A stretch of DNA of 31,573 nt from Nemertoderma westbladi (GCA_032718475.1 JAUCBJ010008219.1:64001-95573), one strand, 5' to 3'. Shown: positions 10,044 through 17,901, numbered from the stretch's first letter. Program-made: numbers and translations. The notes: generated by a model from the letters alone, not told the origin.

Positions 10044-10479
10044 GGGGCCGTCCAAGTATGACGTCAGCACTTTAGGGGGGGGGAGGGGGGTTGGGAAAAT
10101 CTGATGACGTGCTGATGAGGGGAGGGGAGGGGGTCAGCCAAAATCTGACGTCAGCATGTTCATTTATAGGTGCTACAAGAGATATAGCTATTGAATATAG
10201 ATTCAGTCCCTGGCTGATTGAATAACTATTATTATATTATAATATTAATTAATAATTTACTATAATTACATAATTCATAATTTGATTAAAAATAATAATT
10301 TAATGACTTACAAGTGAATATAAATAATCTTCATAATATAATAGTTACAAAATTTTTTGTTAATCTGATTTAGGGGAGGGGGGGGGGGGTATCAACGCCT
10401 ATCTGATGACATCTGATTTAGGGGAGGGAGGGGGTCAACATTTTGGGGAAAAGTGCAGACGTCATACTTGGACGGCCCC
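10044..10479. mobile_element. 436-bp MITE with 31-bp inverted repeats and TTA target duplication
   Basis: The left end reads GGGGCCGTCCAAGTATGACG and continues TC-A-GCACTTT; the reverse complement of the right end is the same except for one substitution. TTA flanks both sides (10041-10043 and 10480-10482). A 3-bp TTA/TAA duplication fits the PIF/Harbinger group. The interior is very AT-rich and non-coding. Both shoulders carry GGGGAGGGG-type tracts on the same strand, so they are direct, not inverted, features. An ATCTGATTTAGGGGAGG word occurs twice near the right end. Confidence 0.88.
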
Positions 10480-11085
10480 TTACTAAAAACAACTGATTTT
10501 AGTAAGAGCATTGACTTAATTTAGTTTCAACTAGCCCTTAAAAAATATCAGTATTCATAAACTGTTACTAAACTTAGTTCTTGCCCATTAGTAGCAGTGC
10601 CGGTACTTTAACTTATGTTTATCGAAAAGCTTTCAGTTTTAACTTAAGGACGGTAGCTATGCCCGGCATGTCTCTATGTTTAGTGGTATACTGTTTTACT
10701 AGTATTGGTAGCCTACATTAAACCCATTAATTTTATTGGTCACTGAAACAATTCCAGTTTTCCAGTAAATTTTTTTCGTTATCAAATATATATTTCCTCC
10801 ACTCAATTTAATTATCACTAAAATATATTTTTGAATCATCAAAAATAAATCTGTTACGGCCTGTTGTAATAAAATCCATTCATTATTTAGGTTCGAATAA
10901 CGTGGCACTGTAAGCTGCCATTTCCGACATTTTAGCAATAATTTATAATTAATAGATTTAATGTTAATTAATAGATTTTAGTGGAAACTGAATATTTTAG
11001 TGATTTCCTGTTAAAATTTTAGTGAAAAATTAATATTTTTAGTAAGGCGATAAATCAATTGGCTACCATTATGGAATACCATTAT

Positions 11086-11196
11086 TTACATTCGGTACTA
11101 CTACTACTACTAGGATCGGCATGCTGCATTGCAGCTGCATTTTTAAGAATGCTGTGCCGGCTTGTCAACAAAATTGCACCGCCATTACATTCGGTA
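11086..11196 (-). mobile_element. Severely 5'-truncated LINE insertion with 12-bp target duplication
   Basis: TTACATTCGGTA occurs at 11086-11097 and 11185-11196. Between them, 87 bp (11098-11184) match 19961-20038 essentially base for base. This is the last few codons plus short 3' UTR of the LINE at 19961-22789, ending in a (TAG)n/(CTA)n tail. It is a textbook target-primed reverse transcription product in which only the 3' end was copied. The open frame at 11059-11274 is therefore not a gene. Confidence 0.92.
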
Positions 11197-11769
11197 ATAG
11201 AGAGGAAAATAATGAAGTGGGAACGCTACCGCTTTTTCATCTTGCGAAAGTTCGCGAATGGTAGAATTCTTTAGCGAAACGCATTTTTCAACGGACGCGG
11301 ACCGTTCGGGAGCAATCTCACCATTCAAGAATGTAAGCTGAAATTTGGAAATTTAAGTGGGATATATGTTTAAAAAACAAAAAGCTTTACGTCGTTACAT
11401 TTGACAGTTTCTCTGCAACAACACATTTGCAATGAACACAGAATGCTAGAAAAACAAGAGAGAGTATAATGTGGCCGGAGTCGTCAGTAACATAATAACC
11501 ATACTGTATGTATGAAGGCCAACATAGAATAAGTAAGCATTCTTACCAACTTAGTCATCATATCTTCATGTGACAAGAAATTTATGTTACAGCTAATACT
11601 AACTTAAGTAAGTAAGACTAAATTCTATGAATACGAGTTTAGCAACAACTAGTACTAAATACGTTAGTAATAAGTAACACCAACTTCTCTGAATACCGAA
11701 TTAGTACAACTTACTAACTTGATGTGACTAGGACTAAGTTCCTAGTTAGTCACATTTATGAAACCGCCC

Positions 11770-11840
11770 CTGATCCTCGTGGCTTTATTTTCACTCACTC
11801 ACTAACGTTCGTTCGTGTAACAAAGCCACTCGGATCATCA
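11770..11840 (-). promoter_or_regulatory. GPX 3' UTR hairpin, SECIS-like but non-canonical
   Basis: On the gene strand TGATCC-GA-GTGGCTTT pairs with AAAGCCAC-GA-GGATCA. Two Watson-Crick helices (6 and 8-11 bp) flank an internal GA/GA pair, which can form tandem sheared G.A pairs. SECIS elements have such a tandem G.A core and an upper helix of similar length with unpaired A residues in the apical loop, and this loop has AA pairs. However, the conserved 5' AUGA is absent: here the G.A is preceded by CC. An AATAAA (11784-11789) lies in the 3' arm. The hairpin sits about 135 bases after the stop codon, in the right place, but assignment as SECIS is speculative. Confidence 0.35.
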
Positions 11841-11975
11841 CACTGTAAAGTGCTACTTTACACACAAGTATGAAAATAGTTATTGCAGGATTATTAAACA
11901 ATTGAAAACGAACCACAAACAAAGAGATTAAAATAAACATACAGTACTACACTACTGTACATTACCGACAGTACA

Positions 11976-12290
11976 TTATTTCTTTAAGAGATATTTAATA
12001 TCTTCTTCAAATGATTTTGGATTTCGCAGAGGAATGAAACGAAGTTTGGGAGTTCCTTGTCTATCGATAAGGAACTTTGTGTGATTCCATTTAATATTGT
12101 TCCCGAAAGGGCCCGCAATGTGATGTTGTAGCCACACCCACAGGGGGTGAGCTTTCGGCCCATTCACTTCAATCTTGCTAAACACGTCAAACTTCGCTCC
12201 GTATTTCTCGACAAATGTCTTTATTGACCTGTTATCCCCGGGTTCCTGCCCGCCAAACTGATTGCAGGGAAACGCCAGGACACACAAACC
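11976..12290 (-). CDS. Glutathione peroxidase (GPX4-like), exon 2 with stop
   Basis: Begins directly after a TTTTTTTTAG acceptor at phase 0 and encodes residues 75-178. It carries the second and third GPX signatures: LAFPCNQFGGQEPG with the tetrad Gln89, and IKWNHTKFLID with Trp142 and Asn143. GPX enzymes reduce hydroperoxides with glutathione or thioredoxin; the GPX4 type acts on lipid hydroperoxides as a monomer. The oligomerisation loop of GPX1-type enzymes is absent (only a short HPLWVWLQHH-AGPFGN link), which supports the GPX4-like call. The usual WNFTKF Phe is His144. The C terminus (FEEDIKYLLKK) fits the family's last helix. Total length with exon 1 is 178 residues, normal for the family. 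Confidence 0.92.
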   Translation of the reverse strand, partial: GLCVLAFPCNQFGGQEPGDNRSIKTFVEKYGAKFDVFSKIEVNGPKAHPLWVWLQHHIAGPFGNNIKWNHTKFLIDRQGTPKLRFIPLRNPKSFEEDIKYLLKK

Positions 12291-13058
12291 CTAAAAAAAA
12301 ATAAATCATATAAAGTGATGTCGTAACAGTATATCTACATGTATATACAGTAGTATAATAAATTCGTGAAGGCTTACAGAAGGGCCTACTTAACCTACAT
12401 GTACCGTTATCATTATCCGTTTTCTTGGAGCGAGAACAATATTGTCAATCATAATATACACCAGTGTACAGTAGGCCTACTACTGTAGTACTGAACTTTA
12501 CGTACAGTACAGTATGTTAAACAATGAACCCTACGCCTGTGAGGCCCAATGTACAAATGAGCCACGACATGGCCGCTTGGCAAAATCCTAAATCCGAGCG
12601 TCACCCTACAGAAGCGAAATCTTTCAATAATCCATATGAAATCTTAGCAGGTAGGCCTAAGATTTACAGTATTCGCAAAATTATAATTTTTATATATATT
12701 CTTTTATACAAATCCCACCTCGGCAAATTAATTTCTTGTCTTAATGTTAAATTAACTATTAAGGGGAAGGAGCAGGTTAAAGTGCCCGACACGTTATTCA
12801 AACAAAACAATAATGTAAAGTCAATAGGACAGGTCATACAGTAGTTCTATTTTTGGTTGGGAGTAATCAGCTGTTATTGTTGATTATCACCCCTCCCTGA
12901 TGGACAGCAAGCAAAAGCTACTACAGTACATACAGTATAGGAAAACGACAAGGGTTGTTCTCTTTTTGCGAAATTTCGTCGTATTGAATTAAATTGAAGG
13001 AATTTCTAAATAAAAGTGCTTTAAATACAATACTGTAGGGGCCTACAACTGCACTTAC
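12291..13058 (-). other. GPX intron (768 bp) containing a dispersed repeat
   Basis: Bounded by GTAAGT (rc of 13053-13058) and a T8AG acceptor (AG = rc of 12291-12292). It holds the repeat at 12568-12876 and many TACAGTA words. No other coding sequence is evident. Confidence 0.85.
12568..12876. repeat. Dispersed repeat, longest copy of a family
   Basis: The left part matches 8917-8980. The right part (AAATTAACTATTAAGGGGAA, GGAGCAGGTTA, ACACGTTATT, CAAAACAATAA, GAGTAATCAGCTGTTAT) matches 17147-17275, and its core recurs at 14903-14935 and 24925-24997. No protein-coding content or clear ends. Confidence 0.65.
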
Positions 13059-13280
13059 TTTATCGCCATAGATGGAGTGCAGTTCCACCAGCTGCTGTAG
13101 GTTCTTTTTCGCTAAGTTTCATTGGGTAGCTATATTTATAACCAAACAGACTTTCCCCTTGTAACGTTTAAAGTCCAACACGTGTTGTGGGTGTTTAGCC
13201 TTCTCCTTCTCTTTCTCCGGCATATCTACGGTGTCCGCAGAAAATGAAAAGAAATCCACCGAACCTTCACTTCCAGGCAT
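13059..13280 (-). CDS. Glutathione peroxidase (GPX4-like), exon 1 with in-frame TGA (selenocysteine)
   Basis: Exon 1 runs from ATG (rc of 13278-13280) for exactly 74 codons to a GTAAGT donor, phase 0. An in-frame TGA upstream of the ATG supports this start. Codon 54 is TGA (rc of 13119-13121) and sits in CLVINIATQ-TGA-NLAKKNLQQL, the position of Sec or Cys in all GPX enzymes. The downstream frame stays open and splices in frame to exon 2, so TGA is read as selenocysteine rather than as a stop. The residue after Sec is Asn where GPX enzymes nearly always have Gly, and the Thr three residues after Sec in UGKT is Ala. The strand before the active site (VLDFKRYKGKV) is normal. A Lys/Glu-rich insert (MPEKEKEKAKHPQ) replaces the short GNEV-type loop. 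No signal peptide, so cytosolic or nuclear is likely. Confidence 0.9.
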
Positions 13281-14115
13281 TATACTGTACTGTAGATTCG
13301 TTAAACCAAAGATAAATCAATCACTAAAGTCTACCGGTACATACAGTATACCGGTACAAGCACTGGACAATAATAATACTACTAGAGTCCAAACCCACAA
13401 TAAATTAAACAAGAATTAAATTATTCTATAAAGACAAAAATTAACTACAGTAACAAAGTTTACCGAAAAATTAACAAATTAAACTGATTTATGAATGTCT
13501 AAAAAATATTTCTTATTTTGGTGTGATATTATCAGATTACAGAAGTTTCTGTTGATATTCTACAGAAAGCGATTACAATTACGTATTATTTTATTGTATC
13601 CACATCATACGTTTCACCTATTTAAATGACGACACATACAGTACGTACAGTACTGTATGTTAATGTGTCATTAATATTCACTGTACCGTAGCATTGTACT
13701 GTAATAAGGAAATATCCAGCTGAGAACCAACTCATAGAGATTATAACGCAGAACTCCATCTACTGTACATACTACTGCATAGACCTACATACATGACAAT
13801 CATGCATTCATACATGTATATTGATCACTAATTGATTTCGGTATTAAATAAAGATAAACAACAACCAAAGGCTTCAAAGGAACTCATGTATTAGTAAAAA
13901 CAAATAAATACTGCAGTAGAGGGGTGGGGTCATAAGTAACTGGAGTTTACTTTGAGTTACTTAAATAAGGAAATGTAACACCATTTTATATTATAGACCC
14001 TACGTTTTGAATATTTTTGAACAATATTATATTAACCATGTGCAATAAATAGACGCTATGGAAATATACAGTACATTAGAACTGTACATAAATATAAAAA
14101 ATAAACCTTACAAAT
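13281..14115. other. Intergenic stretch between GPX and the receptor gene
   Basis: About 0.8 kb, AT-rich, rich in TACAGTACTGTA words. It presumably contains the GPX promoter on the minus strand. No exon of the receptor's Cys-loop or membrane part was found here on either strand. Confidence 0.5.
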
Positions 14116-14116
14116 T

Positions 14117-14122
14117 TTTATT
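14117..14122 (-). terminator. AATAAA polyadenylation signal overlapping a stop codon
   Basis: The candidate terminal exon ends CAA TAA, and the next bases complete CAATAAAAA, so the stop lies inside the AATAAA. Confidence 0.4.
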
Positions 14123-14211
14123 GTTTCTTGCGAGGATTTCTCGAGCTTTTCAGCTTATTCTTTCCAAAGGTGACCTTAAAGAGAACCCATACCAACTTAG
14201 TGTATGTTTGC
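14118..14211 (-). CDS. Candidate alternative terminal exon of the receptor-like gene
   Basis: Preceded by AATATTTTAG and separated from exon 4 by a 58-bp GT-AG interval (14212-14269). Spliced in phase, exon 4's final AC plus G gives Thr, followed by 30 codons (begins QTYTKLVWVLFKV, ends Lys/Arg-rich) and TAA. It has no resemblance to the expected next nicotinic receptor segment, which would begin near ADG. The intron is much shorter than the 377 and 699 bp of its neighbours. It could be a genuine truncating exon, a chance frame, or intron sequence. Without splicing, the frame ends at once in the donor (ACG TAA). Confidence 0.3.
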
Positions 14212-14269
14212 CTAAAATATTATTTTTGATGTGAAATAAAATATAAAAGAGATAGAGAAATCAACTTAC

Positions 14270-14379
14270 GTATTTAAAAATACAATATCTGGTTTCCATA
14301 AATACTTCGGTTCAATACTAATCGATTCAATGTTTTCATAGTCTTTAGGATTCCATGTGATATAGGCATCATGCCAGTA
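14270..14379 (-). CDS. Nicotinic acetylcholine receptor-like subunit, exon 4 (110 bp)
   Basis: Bounded by TATTACAG and GTAAGT. Encodes YWHDAYITWNPKDYEN through LWKPDIVFLN and ends at phase 2. This is the part of the extracellular ligand-binding domain with the WxDxxLxWxPxDY block (loop D region) and the WxPDIvxxN block (loop A, with its conserved Trp). The exon is exactly 110 bp, the size known for the matching exon in vertebrate nicotinic receptor genes. The protein would be one subunit of a pentameric acetylcholine-gated channel. The Cys-loop, the four membrane helices and the intracellular loop are not found downstream in this window. Confidence 0.88.
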
Positions 14380-14756
14380 CTGTAATATAAATATATTCAA
14401 TTATAGTTGTCCGAGAAAACTGCAGCTAAGGAAATGTCTACCTTTAGAATACAGTAGGCCTACAGTACTGTAAAACTACAGTAGACCTAGGAATATTGCG
14501 GTTCGCATGTCCACACTGACAACGAGAACTTTTCAGGGCCGCCAGAAGAAATTGATATAGGCAGGCCTACTTGGTCGGTTCGGTTCCGTTGGTGGTGATG
14601 AGGCCTTGGGGGCTTGAACGACGGATTCCTCAAGTTTATCGAAAAACACTTCTAAATCTATAAATTTATTATAGTAGGCCTACTGTAGTTTGTTTGTCTG
14701 TGATTTGCCCATTGTGTACCAGTGTAGGCCTACAGTATTGTAGAAGAACGACTCAC

Positions 14757-14801
14757 CTGTCTGAGCCAAAGATATGCAGTCAGCACTTGCGTCTTCTCAT
14801 T
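14757..14801 (-). CDS. Nicotinic acetylcholine receptor-like subunit, exon 3 (45 bp)
   Basis: Encodes NEKTQVLTAYLWLRQ, phase 0 at both ends, with an ATATTTTAG acceptor and a GTGAGT donor. The family has (D)EKNQ-LTTN-WL-Q here. A 45-bp exon at this position is a hallmark of nicotinic receptor genes. It joins in frame to exon 2 (QIINL) and exon 4 (YWHDA), giving a continuous canonical segment. Confidence 0.9.
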
Positions 14802-14855
14802 CTAAAATATGATAATAAAATGTTGGCCTTATGGCATTATCTCATATATGTAGGT

Positions 14856-14869
14856 GTGGGGGGGGGGGG
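14856..14869. repeat. G-tract within receptor intron 2-3
   Basis: Run of G following GTAGGTGT; upstream of exon 3 on the minus strand it lies inside the 699-bp intron. Confidence 0.7.
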
Positions 14870-14902
14870 ATACTGATACTAATGTATAATTACTGGATAC
14901 CG

Positions 14903-14935
14903 TGTCACGTTATTCTAACAAAAACAATAAACGAA
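14903..14935. repeat. Dispersed repeat core (ACGTTATT...CAATAAAC)
   Basis: GTGTCACGTTATTCTAACAA, then AAACAATAAACGAA; same core as 12785, 17192 and 24968. Confidence 0.55.
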
Positions 14936-14991
14936 CCGAATTGACGAAACCCTAGTATCCATTATCTACCAGAACTAACCTCTTATTAAGT

Positions 14992-15192
14992 CCCGTTTCT
15001 GCGCTGCTTTTTTATGTGAGTTATTCTGAGATAATTTTGAGCTGTTTTTCTTCTTTTTTGGAGCTTTTTTCTATATTGTAGGTTTTAGCATTCGAAAATT
15101 CTTAGATTCATCTTGAAGCAATTAATTTCTGGAAATTGTTTTAACTAAAAAAAGCTTGAAATAAAGCTCAAAAAAAGCACCGCGGTAACGGG
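14992..15192. mobile_element. About 200-bp foldback/MITE-like element in a receptor intron
   Basis: The left end CCCGTTTCTGCGCTGCTTTT and the reverse complement of the right end CCCGTTACCGCGGTGCTTTT match at 16 of 20 positions. Internal T-rich GAGCTTTTTT and A-rich AAAAAAGCT segments extend the foldback. No convincing target duplication was found. Confidence 0.5.
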
Positions 15193-15500
15193 CATATAAT
15201 GGTAGGCCTTCAGTATTTATTGCAAGACAATATTATCCACAGTATATTACTAAAATTATTAACCGTACGCGTAATGTACAGTATAATACCTACTAATTTT
15301 TACAATAGCGATTTTATCCATTTTGTGAATTTTATTATTATTGCTAAAGGAGATCATACATTATTAATTGTCTATCCGCGCCGCCGCCATGTCTGTCACT
15401 TTAACTTGCATGTGCATTTTTTCTCATTGATTCCTGGAATTTATTACTGTAATAAATAATGCAGTAGGCCTACTACAGTATATTATATAGATATTATTAC

Positions 15501-15652
15501 CAAGTTGATTATTTGTCTTAGGGCGATACTGTATGTAACGTTAGTGGCAGTCTCTGTGTTGATAACTGGTCTGAAGTATTTGTTGTATCTTTGGGATGAT
15601 GTTGAGTTGAAAAGTTCCGAGTGCAGCGACCGTGCACTGTAGCATTCAGCAG
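15501..15652 (-). CDS. Nicotinic acetylcholine receptor-like subunit, exon 2 (N-terminal extracellular region)
   Basis: 152 bp from a TATATTCTTAG acceptor to a GTAATA donor, ending phase 0. Encodes a Ser-rich start (HSELFNSTSS), then QRYNKYFRPV and VTYSIALRQIINL. These match the family's first helix and beta-1 strand (YNKxxRPVxN ... VxxxLxLxQIIDVDE). Two N-glycosylation sequons, NST and NVT, are present, fitting an extracellular location. An exon of about this size is usual for exon 2. The start is phase 1, so a signal-peptide exon must lie upstream at higher coordinates; it was not identified. The nearby ACCATGGCC at about 15720 has a good start context but no usable donor or frame. Confidence 0.85.
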
Positions 15653-15756
15653 CTAAGAATATAAACAATTACTGTAAATTAACATTATAATATATTAAAA
15701 TAGCATTAACCGTAAGGCCATGGTACACCACAGGAACAGCGAGCGGCAGCGGCGAG

Positions 15757-15779
15757 CTGATATGTATAATACATATCAG
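15757..15779. repeat. Perfect 23-bp palindrome
   Basis: CTGATATGTAT-A-ATACATATCAG: 11-bp arms around one base, next to a GAGCGGCAGCGGCGAGC purine-rich run. It may be part of a DNA transposon end. Confidence 0.85.
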
Positions 15780-15898
15780 ACAGTCTGCTTACGTACTGTA
15801 GGTAGGCTACCGGTTTTACTGTAGTTATAGACAATAATTAAATAACGTTATAAATAATAATTATTACATTATGTTATATATAAAATATATAACATCAA

Positions 15899-16020
15899 GC
15901 AGCAGCTTGGTCTAGTGGTGGCATTGTCCCGGGCTTCCGATCAGGAGGTACTTGTTCGATCCCTAGATGGGGCAGCACTGTTTGGGCACAGTGCTTTAAA
16001 TACTGCACCCTAGCCCAACC
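15899..16020 (+). mobile_element. tRNA-derived SINE head (A and B boxes)
   Basis: TTGGTCTAGTGGTGGC (about 15907-15922) matches a pol III A box and GTTCGATCCC (15954-15963) a B box, at tRNA-like spacing. The anticodon-loop position reads CTTCCGA, so a tRNA-Gly(UCC)-like origin is possible. Past the head comes GGGCAGCACTG and a GTGCTTTAAATACTGC segment, not a tRNA 3' end, so this is a SINE rather than a gene. The 63-bp minisatellite begins about 50 bp later. Confidence 0.75.
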
Positions 16021-16066
16021 CTTGCTTTCACCTTAACTGGTCGATAATGGGAACCAAGGCAACTTG

Positions 16067-16312
16067 GGAAACAGAGTGGAAGGGTTTTACTGTGGAAGAT
16101 CACCCATGGTGGAGAACAGGCATTCCTTTAGGAAACAGAGCGGAAGGGTTTACTGTGGAAGATCACCCATGGTGGTGAACAGACATTCCTTTAGGAAACA
16201 GAGTGGAAGGGTTTACTGTGGAAGATCACCCATGGTGGTGAACAGGCATTCCTTTAGGAAACAGTGTGGAAGGGTTTACTGTGGAAGATCACCCATGGTG
16301 GTGAACAGGCAT
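16067..16312 (+). repeat. 63-bp minisatellite, four units
   Basis: Units start at 16067, 16131, 16194 and 16257 with GGAAACAGAG or GGAAACAGTG (64, 63, 63 and a partial 56 bp). Because 63 is a multiple of three, the array yields an open 86-codon frame with a 21-residue period (CGRSPMVVNRHSFRKQSGRVY-like). That frame has no other support and is treated as a by-product. Confidence 0.92.
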
Positions 16313-16335
16313 TTCTTGGCTTAACAAGCCAAGAA
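16313..16335. repeat. Perfect hairpin closing the 63-bp array
   Basis: TTCTTGGCTT-AAC-AAGCCAAGAA: 10-bp arms, 3-base loop, exactly at the end of the last unit. Confidence 0.85.
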
Positions 16336-16724
16336 TCTCTCATATTGACAAGCTCTCATATTTAAAATATATTAAGTTATAAAACTAAAGTTTATCAACT
16401 TATATTTATATAACAAATAAAGTTACCCGTCAAACTAACCATGATAATATAAAACAAATAACAATGTTATTACTGAACATATCATATTAGTTAACAACAT
16501 CGGCCCTACATATGTATAGGTATACAAATATACATAAATGTTTTATTGAAGTAACTTTTGCAATTGCAATACTTGCAATTAATTATTGCATATATTGATA
16601 GGCCTATAAATGCATTTGTATCACTAACCATTACACTAAACTACTGTACTAAACATTACAATAACCCAGCTAAGTTAGAAATATTGTAGGCCTAACAAAA
16701 TTACATAGGCCTACTGTAGCAAGC
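16336..16724. other. AT-rich non-coding stretch
   Basis: No gene or defined repeat seen; contains several AGGCCTA words. Confidence 0.4.
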
Positions 16725-16936
16725 AAACAGTCGGCCGAAGCCGGAGGCGACCCGAAGGCTCCTCTTTCGATAGCTGCTAACTGAGGGTCAGGGTGGGCAC
16801 TACTCCTATCCCAAGATTTGCTCTGGTACTCATTTCATCGACCCCAGTGGATGAAAGGCCGAGTGAACCCTGGCGGGGCTGAACCTACAACCAATAGATT
16901 GCAGGCCCGGCGCTCAACCAACTGAGCTACCCCGCC
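16725..16936 (-). mobile_element. tRNA-derived SINE, minus strand
   Basis: On the minus strand GGCGGGGTAGCTCAGTTGG begins a tRNA-like head with an A box (GTAGCTCAGTTGGTTGAGC) and a degenerate B box GGTTCAGCCCC (rc of 16875-16885). A 7-bp acceptor-like pairing GGCGGGG/CCCCGCC exists, but the T arm does not pair, so it is not a functional tRNA. The body contains GGCCTTTCATCC, then GGGGTCGATGAAATGAGTAC. This resembles central domains I associate with invertebrate SINEs, notably cephalopod ones; that link is from memory. Confidence 0.8.
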
Positions 16937-17146
16937 TTCGTAAGGCCTACTGTACGCTACATCAATGTAGGCTTATGAATAAATAATAAAGTTAAAAATA
17001 ATCTCTAGTGTGAGTGAGGGAGACTTGAACCCCAAAAGTTATAATCGTTCCAAAGAATAGATAAATTATTTTTCCAATTTAACTTTTTCACATTACATTT
17101 ACGATTGCTATTATTATGTGAAACTTTGGGAAATTCAACACTATCC

Positions 17147-17275
17147 CGCCTCAATGTTAAATTATCAATTTCGGGAAAGGAGCAGGTTACAGTGACACGT
17201 TATTTTAACCAAAACAATAAACTAAACATAATAGAAAAGCTTACAGTTATATTTTTGAGAGTAATCAGCTGTTAT
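17147..17275. repeat. Dispersed repeat, second long copy
   Basis: Shares AATGTTAAATTA, GGAGCAGGTTA, ACACGTTATT, CAAAACAATAAA and GAGTAATCAGCTGTTAT with 12734-12876 in the same order. Confidence 0.65.
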
Positions 17276-17325
17276 TTGCGCCGAATTTCCCATGGAGAGG
17301 GATGAAGATTTATTGCGTCCAGTTT

Positions 17326-17340
17326 CCCCCCCCCCCCCCC
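17326..17340. repeat. Poly-C tract, 15 bases
   Basis: Uninterrupted C run. Confidence 0.9.
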
Positions 17341-17879
17341 TATCTGCAAAACTGAATCATAACATTACTCTGGGCGTATTGAAACCATTTTGGTTGGCCA
17401 ATTGTTAACATATTTAGCATCTGGCGCACGCCGAATATTTTATAACAAAATTGGCGTTTCATACATGTTCGTAAATATTACAAATTGAGACAATTTTATT
17501 GTTGTTCGTGTGCCAGAATATACTTAGTAGAAATGCGGTGAACAGAGAAGCCTGCAAATAAATGTCCTTGTCCCATGTAAATTGTTGAGAAAACCCCCAT
17601 CATTAAATTTGTCTGACCGCATAACCTGAACTTTTATCCTAACCTTAACATGAACCACATAAAACCTTGTCATTATTACTTGTACGGCGTACCTAGACAT
17701 TCAACAGTCCGCCATACCATACACGTTCGTGGGGCCTTCGCGCAGGACGAGGCTCAGTTATGAGATACAAATTAAAACTGAGTGACTGTATCACAAAATC
17801 AGTATTTGAGAAATTTAACTATGCCGACAATCAATCAAAGAAAGGGGGACAGTACGTGTTCAGCCCTTTTAATCTGCAA
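17341..17879. other. Non-coding stretch
   Basis: No gene, RNA gene or repeat is supported. Confidence 0.4.
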
Positions 17880-17901
17880 CCCCCCCCCCCCCCCCCCCCC
17901 C
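17880..17901. repeat. Poly-C tract, 22 bases
   Basis: Uninterrupted C run. The Pro- or Gly-rich short frames crossing it are artefacts. Confidence 0.9.

Larger units (their letters stand above)
9951..11770. mobile_element. Composite element with GGGGCGGT inverted ends (MITE-like, nested)
   Basis: The left end reads GGGGCGGTATTCATAGAG and the reverse complement of the right end reads GGGGCGGTTTCATAAATGTG. The end motif TATTCATA recurs inside: forward at about 10548, inverted at about 11625 and 11690. Sub-terminal DNA is full of short TTAGTAA-type words. The interior holds a 436-bp MITE and an 87-bp LINE tail. Without those it would be about 1.28 kb. No transposase frame is seen, and no clear target duplication was found, so the outer limits are tentative and this could be several related insertions side by side. 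Confidence 0.5.

Noticed and set aside
11059-11274. 71-codon plus-strand frame with a hydrophobic N terminus
   Set aside because: It crosses a reversed LINE 3' tail and both copies of its target duplication.
13119-13121. TGA taken as a disabling stop in the GPX gene
   Set aside because: It lies at the exact Sec position, the downstream frame is conserved and splices in phase; an ordinary nonsense mutation is less likely, though a clear SECIS is not yet seen.
15700-15725. ACCATGGCC as start of the receptor signal-peptide exon
   Set aside because: Only eight codons before a stop, and no donor joins it to exon 2 in the needed phase.
16064-16324. 86-codon frame with a 21-residue repeat
   Set aside because: By-product of a 63-bp tandem repeat whose length is divisible by three.
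16866-16936. Functional tRNA gene
   Set aside because: The T arm does not pair and the sequence continues into a SINE-like body.
17020-17040. B-box-like GGGGTTCAAGTCTCCC on the minus strand as another SINE head
   Set aside because: No A box at a suitable distance upstream.
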